From positions 1 to 64,000 of the forward strand of contig JACPTI010000042.1 of NCBI GenBank assembly GCA_016192845.1: a DNA stretch of 64,000 bases, written 5' to 3'. How positions within the stretch are numbered: the first letter of the stretch is position 1; every line of letters begins with the position of its first letter. This DNA comes from Acidobacteriota bacterium. Lineage in GTDB: Bacteria > Acidobacteriota > Vicinamibacteria > Vicinamibacterales > UBA2999. Of this stretch, positions 18,302 to 25,050 are shown piece by piece. A program made the translations under genes and the position numbers. The notes under the pieces are model-generated. The model saw only the letters and a list, made by a program, of their open reading frames with translations. It did not search any database and was not told the origin of the DNA.

Positions 18302-19543
18302 TCACCTCGTCAACGGATTGCTTTCCTCGCCCGCGTCGTCGAATCCAGCGGCAAATCCGCCGCATCCGGCGTTGCACTTGGTGGCCGGGTCGGGGCCGCG
18401 CCCTTCGGCGAACGCGCGCTCTTCAACTCGCGAGCCCGACAGGAGCGCCGTCATGCCGTAGTTCCCTTCATGACAGCGCGGCTCTTTGTAAACGCGGTTC
18501 TCGTAGTCGCTCTGCTTCTTGTATTCCTGCTTCACGGTCCATGGCCGCGTCCACACGTCCGGATCCTCTATCGTCACCGTGTATTCGATGGTGGTCGCGT
18601 CGACGCGTCGCCACCGCTCGGTGAGATGCAGGTTCTCGTAGGAGCCCTGGAAGTAGGTCTTGGGCGTGAAGTTCGTCACGTCGACGACGAGCGTGTCCCC
18701 TTCCCAGCGGCCGCGTGAGTTGCCCCACCACTGGCGCACGGGCGAGGGCACATGCGGAGCGTCCCGGATCGGGATGATCCGCTGCCAGCCCTGTCCCTGC
18801 GCCGTGTCGTAGAAGATCGCCACCGATCCGGGCGCCTGTACGATCTGGAGCAGGAACCCGGTATTGCCGCCGAAGTCGGGGAGGATGGCGCCCATGCAGC
18901 GCTCGCCGAGGTTGCGATCCTCCGGGCCGTTCGCACGGTTGACGACGCCGCCACCGCCCCCCGGCCCGCCGGCGCCGACCACCGTCAGGTAATGAGGAGG
19001 CATTTGCGCCCGCCTCGGCGACGGTGGGCCGTACTTCCCGCCGGCGCATCCCGGCAAATTGTTCTTGCAGACCTCCGTGGCTTGAAGCAGCGCGAGCTGG
19101 AACGCGCGGATCTCGGCCCGCTTCTTCTGCGCGTCGGGGGTGAGCCGCGGAATCTGGCCGTTCGGCGGGTCCACGATGAGTGAGGTCCGCTGGCCAACAG
19201 GACGGTGCGTCGTGAAGACCGCCGCGTTGTAGGCGCCGCCGACGTCCTGTTCGGTACCCCGCTCGTACCGGCGAACGCCCTGGGCCGTCCTGCCGAGGAT
19301 GCCTGCGCGTTCCTTGTCGAGCGCAATCCGTTCCTCGTCGGTCAGGAACTCCCGGTCGCCGAAGCGAGCAGGCCGCTGGAGGGGGATTTCCACTTCGTAG
19401 GTCCAGAGGCCCTGCAGGTCCGCGTCACCCCACGGCGTCTGCGGCGTCGGGCCGGTCGCCGCCGGCCGCAGCAGCGTGACGACGGCCGCGATCGCGGCCG
19501 CCGCGCCGATCAAGCCGATCAATGCGAGAAGTCGTCTGACCAT
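18302..19543 (-). CDS. Exported protein of unknown function, tandem paralogue 1
   Basis: The 413-residue protein has an N-terminal membrane/signal segment (LLALIGLIGAAAAIAAVVTL) and the WTYEVEIPLQRPARFGDREF opening. A glycine-rich stretch (GAGGPGGGGGVVN) and the signature GRWEGDTLVVDVTNFTPK with TIEDPDVWTRPWTVKQEYKK follow. There are two conserved Cys near the C-terminus (KCNAGCGG). It is nearly identical over its whole length to the gene at 19566, the result of a tandem duplication. The function is unknown. Confidence 0.82.
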   Translation of the reverse strand: MVRRLLALIGLIGAAAAIAAVVTLLRPAATGPTPQTPWGDADLQGLWTYEVEIPLQRPARFGDREFLTDEERIALDKERAGILGRTAQGVRRYERGTEQDVGGAYNAAVFTTHRPVGQRTSLIVDPPNGQIPRLTPDAQKKRAEIRAFQLALLQATEVCKNNLPGCAGGKYGPPSPRRAQMPPHYLTVVGAGGPGGGGGVVNRANGPEDRNLGERCMGAILPDFGGNTGFLLQIVQAPGSVAIFYDTAQGQGWQRIIPIRDAPHVPSPVRQWWGNSRGRWEGDTLVVDVTNFTPKTYFQGSYENLHLTERWRRVDATTIEYTVTIEDPDVWTRPWTVKQEYKKQSDYENRVYKEPRCHEGNYGMTALLSGSRVEERAFAEGRGPDPATKCNAGCGGFAAGFDDAGEESNPLTR

Positions 19544-19565
19544 GGCAGTCCTCCGTCGCCTGTCA

Positions 19566-20801
19566 TTACCTCGCGAGCGGATTGCTCTCCTCGCCGGCGT
19601 CGGCGAAGCCGAACGCGAATCCGCCGCACCCCGCGTTGCACTTGGTGGCCGGGTCGGGCCCGCGTCCCTCCGCGAAGGCGCGCTCCTCGGCGCGCGCGCC
19701 CGCGAGCAGCGCCGTCATGCCGTAGTTCCCTTCGTGGCAGCGGGGCTCCTTGTAGATCCGGTTCTGGAAGTCGTCCTGCTTCTTGTATTCCTGCTTGACC
19801 GTCCACGGGCGCGTCCACACATCCGGGTCCTCAATCGTCACGGCGTACTCGATCGTGGTGGCGTCGAGCCGCGTCCACCGCTCGGTCAGATGCAGGTTCT
19901 CGTACGAGCCCTGGAAGTACGTCTTCGGCGTGAAATTGGCGACGTCGACGACGAGCGTGTTGCCCTCCCAGCGCCCGCGCGAGTTGCCCCACCACTGGCG
20001 CACGTGAGCGGGCGCGTGCGGGCCGTCCCGGATCGGGATGATCCGCTGCCAGCCTTGTCCTTGCGCCGTGTCGTAGAACATCGCCACCGATCCCGGCGAC
20101 TGCACGATCTGCAGCAAGAACCCCGTGTTGCCGCCGAAGTCGGGGAGGATGGCGCCCATGCAGCGCTCGCCGAGGTTGCGATCCTCGGGGCCGTTCGCGC
20201 GGTTGACCACGCCGCCGCCGCCCCCCGGCCCGCCCGCGCCGACGACCGTCAGGTAGTGGGGAGGCGCCTCCGCGCGCCTCGGCGACGGCGGCCCGTACTT
20301 CCCGCCCGCGCATCCCGGCATGTTGCTCCTGCAGACGTCGGTCGCCTGGAGCAGCGCGACCTGGAAGGCGCGGATCTCGGCGCGCTTCTTCTGCGCCTCC
20401 GGCGTGAGCGGCGGGATCTGGCCGTCCGGCGGATCGACGATGAGCGACGTCCGCCGGCCGAGCGGGCGATGCGTCGTGAAGACCGCCGCGTTATAGGCAC
20501 CGCCGACGTCCTGCTCGGTCCCGCGTTCGTAGCGGCGATCGCTGACCTGGGCGCTCTTGCCCAGGATTTCCGCCCGTTCCTTGTCGATGGCGGCGCGCTC
20601 CTCGTCTGTGAGAAATTCCCGGTTGCCGAAGCGGGCGGGTCGCTGGAGGGGGATTTCCTCTTCGTAGGTCCAGAGGCCCTGCAGGTCCGGCTCGCCCCAG
20701 GGGGTCAGTGACCCCGGGCTGGTCGATGCGGGCCGGAGCAGCATGACCGCCGCGGCGATGACGGCCGCCCCGCCAATCACTGCGAGAAGTCGTTTGACCA
20801 T
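19566..20801 (-). CDS. Exported protein of unknown function, tandem paralogue 2
   Basis: The 411-residue protein has the same plan as 18302-19543: signal anchor, LQGLWTYEEEIPLQRPARFG, GRWEGNTLVVDVANFTPK, DVWTRPWTVKQEYKK and C-terminal KCNAGCGGFAFG. By eye about 85-90% of residues match the downstream copy, including a long conserved core. Only 22 bases separate the two genes, so they are probably co-transcribed. Duplication looks recent. The function is unknown. Confidence 0.82.
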   Translation of the reverse strand: MVKRLLAVIGGAAVIAAAVMLLRPASTSPGSLTPWGEPDLQGLWTYEEEIPLQRPARFGNREFLTDEERAAIDKERAEILGKSAQVSDRRYERGTEQDVGGAYNAAVFTTHRPLGRRTSLIVDPPDGQIPPLTPEAQKKRAEIRAFQVALLQATDVCRSNMPGCAGGKYGPPSPRRAEAPPHYLTVVGAGGPGGGGGVVNRANGPEDRNLGERCMGAILPDFGGNTGFLLQIVQSPGSVAMFYDTAQGQGWQRIIPIRDGPHAPAHVRQWWGNSRGRWEGNTLVVDVANFTPKTYFQGSYENLHLTERWTRLDATTIEYAVTIEDPDVWTRPWTVKQEYKKQDDFQNRIYKEPRCHEGNYGMTALLAGARAEERAFAEGRGPDPATKCNAGCGGFAFGFADAGEESNPLAR

Positions 20802-20850
20802 GGGAGACCTCCCGACTCAGACCGTTTTTCCGTGTGTGGCAGCAGCGCTC

Positions 20851-20888
20851 CACCCCATCGCGCAGGCTTGCGCGATGGGGGCCCCGGT
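20851..20888. repeat. Family B palindrome
   Basis: CACCCCATCGCGCAGG with its inverted arm TTGCGCGATGGGG, upstream of the paralogue pair (their 5' side). Confidence 0.8.
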
Positions 20889-20936
20889 GTTGTAACGCCG
20901 GGGCTTCGTCCTGTCAACGGCTCATTAATCCCCCCT

Positions 20937-21175
20937 GGGCACTTGCGTTGACGCCCCTCAGGTTCTCCCACCCCAACGCGCACGCGTGCGCGTTGGGGAC
21001 CCCGGCCTGTCGCCGGGTTTCCCCACCCGCGGCCACCCCAACGCGCAAAGAACGCGCGTCGGGGGCCCCGCCGTGCGGCGCCAAAAGCACTCGCAACAGG
21101 AGAGGCGCCTGCGCGGCGGGTGGGGATGCCCCTCCCGGCGCCACCCGCCCCAAAACTTCGTCAACGCAAGTGCCC
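20937..21175. repeat. 239-bp composite inverted repeat next to the mobile element
   Basis: The ends are a perfect 17-bp inverted repeat (GGGCACTTGCGTTGACG at 20937-20953, its complement at 21159-21175). Between them lie two family B palindromes (20969-21000, 21033-21070) and further CCCC/GGGG arms. There is no gene between 20802 and 21213 apart from this structure. The right end is 2 bases from the target duplication of the mobile element at 21178. Confidence 0.75.
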
Positions 21176-21177
21176 TG

Positions 21178-21211
21178 CGGAAATTGGTAGTGGGCTAATG
21201 CCGTGTTGCTG
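21178..21211. repeat. Left target-site duplication and left terminal inverted repeat
   Basis: CGGAAATT (21178-21185) is the 8-bp target copy. The inverted repeat starts GGTAGTGGGCTAA at 21186 and runs 26 bp to 21211. It matches the inverted right end (24574-24599) at 24 of 26 positions. Confidence 0.88.
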
Positions 21212-21213
21212 AA

Positions 21214-21693
21214 TTAGGATTTCGCCGGATCGGCTGGGGGTGGCGGCGGCTGAGCGTCGCCGGCGGCTTGTTCATCTACTCGCTGCTTCTGGCTGATTTT
21301 CTCCAGTTCTTCCTCATCGATCAACACAATGACACTCTTAACCATGATCATTCCTAGCTTGAATTGTCGCAGGAATCCCATGCCGACCAGAATGTCTTGT
21401 GACCCTGGAGCTAATGTCACAGCTCCAACGACCGTCTTCCCAGCAAAGGTTGTCTTCGCCAAGGCGATCAGGCAGGCTGTCTGATTGCCGTCGGCCAGCG
21501 TGTACGAGGCGGTGCCCTCTAGTGGTAATTTCAGCGAGAACGCGTGTTGCAGTGGTAGTTGAATGAATCCGGTGAACCCAGTGTCAATAATGCCTTCAAA
21601 CTCAAGTCCAGGCTCTTTATGGGCCACGCCACAAAGATGGAACTTGAGACTTGGGTTACCGAGGTTGTCGAAGTGACCGACCCCAGAAGCCAT
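21214..21693 (-). CDS. Retropepsin-like aspartic protease-fold protein
   Basis: The 159-residue protein contains the single-lobed aspartic protease signature FEGIIDTGFTGFIQLP, with Asp-Thr-Gly at about residues 37-39. A later DILVGMGFLRQF segment matches the second conserved part (ILLG-hydrophobic) of retropepsin-like clan AA proteins, which dimerise to form an active site. The C-terminus is a charged, Pro-rich tail. The stop lies 2 bases inside the inner edge of the element's left inverted repeat. Its start overlaps the end of the upstream partner gene by 38 bases. The target is unknown; it could act in processing an element protein or the transposase, but this is speculation. Confidence 0.75.
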   Translation of the reverse strand: MASGVGHFDNLGNPSLKFHLCGVAHKEPGLEFEGIIDTGFTGFIQLPLQHAFSLKLPLEGTASYTLADGNQTACLIALAKTTFAGKTVVGAVTLAPGSQDILVGMGFLRQFKLGMIMVKSVIVLIDEEELEKISQKQRVDEQAAGDAQPPPPPADPAKS

Positions 21694-21967
21694 GTCGGGA
21701 GCCGAAGCTGACCTTGAAAGCGCCAGGCGCGCCGATACGGATCAGATGGAAGACACCGTTTGGTGCCTGCTTTCGCGCTTCTTCGATAGCCAGTTCCGGG
21801 AACTTCGCGATGTATGCGTTTCCTGTCAGGACATCAATCGCGACGTACTCGCCACGGCGATTCTGTTCCAGGTTCGCCTTGTGCCGTTCCTCGTAAAGGC
21901 GTTGCCCTTCTTCGGCAATCCTGTCGGGGCTGTCGAGAACTTTAGGATCGTCTGCCATGACTGTCAT
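21656..21967 (-). CDS. Small partner protein of the retropepsin-like gene
   Basis: The 103-residue protein has an acidic helical N-terminus (ERHKANLEQNRRGEYVAID) and a compact beta domain (VLTGNAYIAKFPELAIEEAR, FHLIRIGAPGAFKVSF). It resembles small proteins often encoded directly before retropepsin-like genes in bacterial genomes; no function is known to me. A second ATG at 21958 is an alternative start. The 38-base overlap with the retropepsin gene suggests coupling. Confidence 0.7.
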   Translation of the reverse strand: MTVMADDPKVLDSPDRIAEEGQRLYEERHKANLEQNRRGEYVAIDVLTGNAYIAKFPELAIEEARKQAPNGVFHLIRIGAPGAFKVSFGSRHGFWGRSLRQPR

Positions 21968-22077
21968 TGCTGCTATTGTAGTGCCAAGTGGAGGTACAGA
22001 CTAGCCCAACCCATCAGATTTGCCAAGCTTTTCGTAAAATCTTGGTGAAAACCTTCAGGTTTGGCGTCACTTTGCTC

Positions 22078-23031
22078 TCAGGCTGACAACAATTCACCAA
22101 TCGTCCAGACGTGGTCGGTGATACCAGCTTCCATCGCAGGTGTCACGCGCAACGTCTGATGCACGCGGCAGAAGTTGTACCACGCCATGAACACGGCGAC
22201 AGCCGCTTTCAAGTTCTCTAGCTTCTTTGAGAAACCATTCGTCAATCGCGTAAAGCGACGCAAGTGCATCCGCACGCTGAGATTGGCGCGCTCAATGTGC
22301 GACGTGCTAATCCGCTCCATCTTCGGGTTGCCCATGATGGGAGTCGGGATCGCGGCCGTGACGTGCGACGATGGGCGGAACCAATCTGGCCCATCGGTCC
22401 GAGGCTGCGCGTACTGCTTCACGAGTTGCGCGAAGTCCACGTCCGCGCCGAAGTGCTCTTCCACGGCGGGGATGTAGCCTTCAAGGCCGTCTGTCGTGAG
22501 CTGCGGGCGATGCTGTTCCGCAATCCGGCGGCTCAAGTCGCCGATGAACTCGTAGGCGCTCACCGCATCGCGCTTGCCGATGTAGTAGCTCAGAACGGCC
22601 TTTGTCTCGCTGTCCAGCGCGATCCATACGTACTGATCGCCGCGCTCGGCGGGGTTGTCCTTCATCGTCAACCGCTTCTGTTTCTTCTGCACGAATGTCC
22701 AGATTTCATCGGCCTGGACGAAGCGCGGCTTGACGTTCTGGACCTTCGCATCGAACAATCGCGCGCACTTCTCGCCGACCGTGTTGAGCAGCGAGAGGAT
22801 CGTTGTTTTGTGGATGCCCGTGACGCGGCTCACGGCGCGTACGCTCATCCCTTCTGTCAGGAGTGTGAAGACGCGGCAGGCATCCGCAACGCTCGTCGTG
22901 TGGTCACCCAGCGGATTCTGCTTGGCTTCGGTGAACGTCGCGCCGCAGGCGCGGCAACGGTAACGGGGGCTTCGGGCTTTCGTGAATCCGAATCGTTTGG
23001 CGGTTCCGTGCTCGCATTTTCTACAGGTCAT
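22078..23031 (-). CDS. DDE transposase, IS1/IS1595-like
   Basis: The 317-residue protein has an N-terminal zinc ribbon (TCRKCEHG and YRCRACGATF), then a helix-turn-helix region (GMSVRAVSRVTGIHKTTIL). The DDE catalytic core has Asp in VQADEIWTFV, Asp in LTTDGLEGY and Glu in HIERANLSVRMHLRRFTR. These segments match single-frame transposases usually annotated as IS1 family. The length looks complete. The start at 23031 is supported by AAGGGG 7 bases upstream. A perfect sigma70-type promoter lies at 23177-23205, giving a leader of about 140 bases that contains a strong hairpin (23116-23148). Confidence 0.9.
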   Translation of the reverse strand: MTCRKCEHGTAKRFGFTKARSPRYRCRACGATFTEAKQNPLGDHTTSVADACRVFTLLTEGMSVRAVSRVTGIHKTTILSLLNTVGEKCARLFDAKVQNVKPRFVQADEIWTFVQKKQKRLTMKDNPAERGDQYVWIALDSETKAVLSYYIGKRDAVSAYEFIGDLSRRIAEQHRPQLTTDGLEGYIPAVEEHFGADVDFAQLVKQYAQPRTDGPDWFRPSSHVTAAIPTPIMGNPKMERISTSHIERANLSVRMHLRRFTRLTNGFSKKLENLKAAVAVFMAWYNFCRVHQTLRVTPAMEAGITDHVWTIGELLSA

Positions 23032-23115
23032 GATCGGCCCCTTGCGTTCAAGGTGGGCAGGGCCGATAATCGACTCGGGTCTGGACTATGCGGCTCTGCC
23101 CGTGTGGTTTGGATT

Positions 23116-23148
23116 GCCCCGGTTGCCGTTACCAGCGGCAGCCGGGGC
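23116..23148. promoter_or_regulatory. Strong hairpin in the transposase leader
   Basis: A 13-bp stem (one G-T pair) begins GCCCCGGTTGCCG, with a 7-base loop. In the plus direction it is followed by GTTTTG, so it would terminate plus-strand transcripts. In the transposase direction there is no U tract, so there it would be a leader structure. Confidence 0.65.
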
Positions 23149-23176
23149 GTTTTGTGTACCGTCAATTCATAGCCGT

Positions 23177-23205
23177 ATTATACAAGAGCGGTCTTGTAGT
23201 GTCAA
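23177..23205 (-). promoter_or_regulatory. Consensus promoter of the transposase with operator in its spacer
   Basis: On the minus strand TTGACA (23205-23200), a 17-base spacer and TATAAT (23182-23177) form a perfect sigma70 promoter. The spacer is filled by the dyad TACAAGAGCGGTCTTGTA (23181-23198), a likely repressor site. Confidence 0.85.
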
Positions 23206-23215
23206 GAGAAATCCA

Positions 23216-23245
23216 TTGACAAATACAAGAGCGTTGTTGTATCCT
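23216..23245 (+). promoter_or_regulatory. Divergent promoter of the small basic protein with the same operator
   Basis: TTGACA (23216-23221), 18-base spacer, TATCCT (23240-23245), 6 bases before the ATG at 23252. The spacer contains TACAAGAGCGTTGTTGTA (23224-23241), an imperfect copy of the operator at 23181. The transcript is nearly leaderless. Confidence 0.75.
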
Positions 23246-23251
23246 TCTGGC

Positions 23252-23419
23252 ATGGCCCGGAAGAACCCAGCCGCCGTAGCCTTGGGCCGCAAGGGCGGTA
23301 AAAGGGGCGGGAAAGCCCGGTGGGCTGGTGTCTCGCCAGAGAAACGCTCAGAGGCCCTACGAAAGGCCGTACAAGCCCGCTGGGCGCGGGCGAAGCGGTC
23401 TGGTGGTGGCCGGGGATAA
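23252..23419 (+). CDS. Small basic KGG-type protein
   Basis: The 55-residue protein is highly basic, with ALGRKGGKRGGKARWAGVSPE and a C-terminal helix EALRKAVQARWARAKR. This pattern is seen in small KGG-motif and histone-like bacterial proteins thought to bind nucleic acid. It lies behind an operator-bearing promoter divergent from the transposase and is therefore a candidate autorepressor. The stop is UAA; readthrough would add 24 codons, ending in the tRNA-like gene. There is no good RBS, in line with a leaderless start. Confidence 0.7.
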   Translation: MARKNPAAVALGRKGGKRGGKARWAGVSPEKRSEALRKAVQARWARAKRSGGGRG

Positions 23420-23475
23420 CAGGCCGTTTACGTGAAGGCCATCGTCGTCAATGCCGATACGGTAGACTGGTCAGG

Positions 23476-23559
23476 TGCGGGCGGTGGGACTTGAACCCAC
23501 AAATCCGGCTAGGGATGGCGGTTTTAAAGACCGCTGTGTTTACGTTCCACCACGCCCGC
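23476..23559 (-). tRNA. Class II tRNA-like gene with anticodon UUA (ochre-suppressor type)
   Basis: The 84-nt sequence folds with a perfect 7-bp acceptor stem (GCGGGCG / CGCCCGC), a short 3-bp D stem and a 5-bp anticodon stem GCGGT/ACCGC. There is a long variable arm (ATCC/GGAT) and a perfect T stem with GTGGGTTCAAGTCCCAC. The 7-base anticodon loop is CTTTAAA, so positions 34-36 read UUA, which pairs with the stop codon UAA. The body resembles tRNA-Leu (A73, long variable arm, GTGG after the acceptor). Oddities are a 9-base D loop without the usual GG, and only ACC rather than ACCA encoded at the 3' end. It begins 8 bases after the stop of the DUF5343-like gene on the same strand, so it may be cut from that transcript. 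Confidence 0.8.
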
Positions 23560-23567
23560 ACAATCCC

Positions 23568-24236
23568 TCAGTTTCCTTGTTTCGTCCTCTCCATCAGATC
23601 CCCAAAAGCCGCAAACCACTTCGTCTTGACCTCATCGGGCCAAGCCGGATCAAAGGCCGGGAACTTGTCGAGTAGCAACTCGGTGAGCGGCTTGGCGGCC
23701 TCGGTCCTGGTCGGTTGCTCTTGAATGTCCGCAGTGGTGTTCCCGTTCACACGACGCCGTCGAGGCGTAGCCCGGCTCGCGCGGCTGCTCTTCTCGATGT
23801 GCGGGGATAGCGGAAGTCCAGCCTCCTTTGCTAAGGCAACAAAGAATGTCACGCACCGACGCACGGTATCGCCTGACGGTCCAGCCTTCGTGAAGGCTTC
23901 GTCAAGCTGGCGCGGCGTGGCAGTTTGGAGATGGAAGCTGTCACGGAACAGGAACCCATAGGCCCCTTTGGCGACTTCCTGTAATTGCTTCTGACGATCA
24001 GTCCCTTCGCTGTTGACGAGCCGGCGAAGGCGATCCGTGGGTATCCCGTCGTCTGCAATCAGCTTCAGGTACCTGAGCGCACCCATGAGCCAGGACTGGT
24101 TGGCACCTGAGAGCGTCTTCATGACGCTCCGGTCGATCCGGGCTGGGAGCCCAACTTTCAGACCTTCCACGAAGGTGGCGAAGGTCCGGTAGGACAGGTA
24201 CGGAGGCAACGCCTTATCGGTATCTGTTGTCTGCAT
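23568..24236 (-). CDS. DUF5343-like protein
   Basis: The 222-residue protein has the opening LPPYLSYRTFATFVEGLKVG, then a helical domain (KTLSGANQSWLMGALRYLKL, SEGTDRQKQLQEVAKGAYGF, GPSGDTVRRCVTFFVALAKEAG) ending SPHI. This matches the DUF5343 pattern as I recall it. A basic linker (RASRATPRRRRVN) leads to a C-terminal helix. DNA-binding or a winged-helix-like role is possible but unproved. The start at 24236 is preferred over 24257 because of GGAGAG 5 bases upstream. The stop, UGA, is followed at once by the tRNA-like gene. Confidence 0.75.
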   Translation of the reverse strand: MQTTDTDKALPPYLSYRTFATFVEGLKVGLPARIDRSVMKTLSGANQSWLMGALRYLKLIADDGIPTDRLRRLVNSEGTDRQKQLQEVAKGAYGFLFRDSFHLQTATPRQLDEAFTKAGPSGDTVRRCVTFFVALAKEAGLPLSPHIEKSSRASRATPRRRRVNGNTTADIQEQPTRTEAAKPLTELLLDKFPAFDPAWPDEVKTKWFAAFGDLMERTKQGN

Positions 24237-24259
24237 CGACTCTCTCCTAATGCACAAAT

Positions 24260-24289
24260 ACCATACCGCGAATGCTCGGCAGCCGTCAA
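24260..24289 (-). promoter_or_regulatory. Likely promoter of the DUF5343-like gene and tRNA
   Basis: On the minus strand TTGACG (24289-24284) and TATGGT (24265-24260) are separated by 18 bases, 24 bases before the start codon. A weaker plus-strand promoter for the next gene (TTGTCC at 24310, TAGAAT at 24332, 16-base spacer) lies beyond it. Confidence 0.5.
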
Positions 24290-24344
24290 TACCGAGTCCA
24301 GATTATTTTTTGTCCTATGCCTGCCAGCCGCTAGAATCCTGCCA

Positions 24345-24590
24345 ATGCGACAGGGTGACAGGGTTCTTCTGCGAGCGTTCGGCGGACAGGCGCTTGTGCG
24401 CCGATTTTGGGAGGCAGGCGTTCGGGTGGCCTATGTGACCGACGAGGAAGGATTCAAGACGCTCGGCACGAACGAGCCGACAGAGCACGTCATCGGCTTT
24501 CCGTGGGAGGACGTATTCATGTTCAGGCCAGGGCTACGCGATGGTTGTGCAGTTGACTGGTCAGCCGAAACACCGGCAACACGGCGTTAG
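24345..24590 (+). CDS. Small protein of unknown function ending in the terminal repeat
   Basis: The 81-residue protein, GDRVLLRAFGGQALVRRFWE followed by a GFPWEDVF motif, resembles a small uncharacterised bacterial family. The TAG stop lies inside the right terminal inverted repeat, so the element boundary sets the protein end. A TAGAAT box 7 bases before the ATG suggests a leaderless transcript. Confidence 0.55.
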   Translation: MRQGDRVLLRAFGGQALVRRFWEAGVRVAYVTDEEGFKTLGTNEPTEHVIGFPWEDVFMFRPGLRDGCAVDWSAETPATRR

Positions 24591-24607
24591 CCCACTACCC
24601 GGAAATT
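24574..24607. repeat. Right terminal inverted repeat and target-site duplication
   Basis: The inverted end runs 24574-24599 (outer bases read GGTAGTGGGCTAA on the minus strand). It is followed by the second CGGAAATT at 24600-24607. Confidence 0.88.
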
Positions 24608-24666
24608 AACTCTCTGGAGAAATGGACCGAAAAGGCGCAGAATGTGGGGTCCAGGAGGGAAGCTCA

Positions 24667-25020
24667 ATGAGGCGTCATTCCCTGGTGCTTCTGTTCCTGC
24701 TGACCGCCGGCGCGCCGCACGCGTACGGCCAGCAGGCGGCCGACGGTTTCACCGAGCAGCAGCGTCTGGGCCGCCAGATCCTGGCTCAGGCGTGCGGGGT
24801 GTGCCACCTGCCGCCCGCTCGCAACGCGAACACCTACGGGCCTCCGTTGAGCAAGGCGACCGGCGGGGGCAACGACGATCTGATGCGGAAGTTCATTCTG
24901 GAAGGCACTCCACGCATGCCGGGATTCCGGTATTTTCTGCAGCCAGCCGAGATCGACGCGGTGATCGCCTACGTGCGGACGGTACCGCCGCCAGCCCCCG
25001 CGCCGGTCGCGGCGCGCTGA
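24667..25020 (+). CDS. Exported mono-haem cytochrome c
   Basis: The 117-residue protein has a signal peptide (residues 1-20, cleaved after AYG) and one haem site, CGVCHLPP, with a distal Met in TPRMPGFRYFL. This is the class I cytochrome c plan. It probably passes electrons to or from the adjacent haem/propeller protein (25051), 30 bases downstream and likely in the same operon. AGGAGGG before the ATG at 24667 supports the start. Its promoter side was interrupted by the mobile element, which ends 60 bases upstream. Confidence 0.85.
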   Translation: MRRHSLVLLFLLTAGAPHAYGQQAADGFTEQQRLGRQILAQACGVCHLPPARNANTYGPPLSKATGGGNDDLMRKFILEGTPRMPGFRYFLQPAEIDAVIAYVRTVPPPAPAPVAAR

Positions 25021-25050
25021 CCGCCGCGTGTCAAGAAGAGGAGAAGCGTT

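Larger units (their letters stand above)
21186..24599. mobile_element. 3.4-kb IS1/IS1595-like transposon with cargo genes and a tRNA-like gene
   Basis: The element has 26-bp terminal inverted repeats (2 mismatches) and perfect 8-bp flanking direct repeats CGGAAATT, at 21178-21185 and 24600-24607. It holds one DDE transposase (22078-23031), a retropepsin-like gene and its overlapping partner, a small basic protein gene, a class II tRNA-like gene, a DUF5343-like gene and a small gene that ends inside the right repeat. Base composition is visibly less GC-rich than the host, supporting transfer. Eight-base duplications are typical of IS1595 and common in IS1. All parts look intact, so insertion may be recent. 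Confidence 0.88.

Noticed and set aside
23116..23153. Terminator for the transposase
   Set aside because: The hairpin lies upstream of the transposase start, and its T tract works only for plus-strand transcripts.
23476..23559. Ordinary tRNA-Leu(UAA)
   Set aside because: Placing UAA at positions 34-36 needs a stem shifted by one base (C-C mismatch). The only fully paired 5-bp stem gives loop CTTTAAA with UUA.
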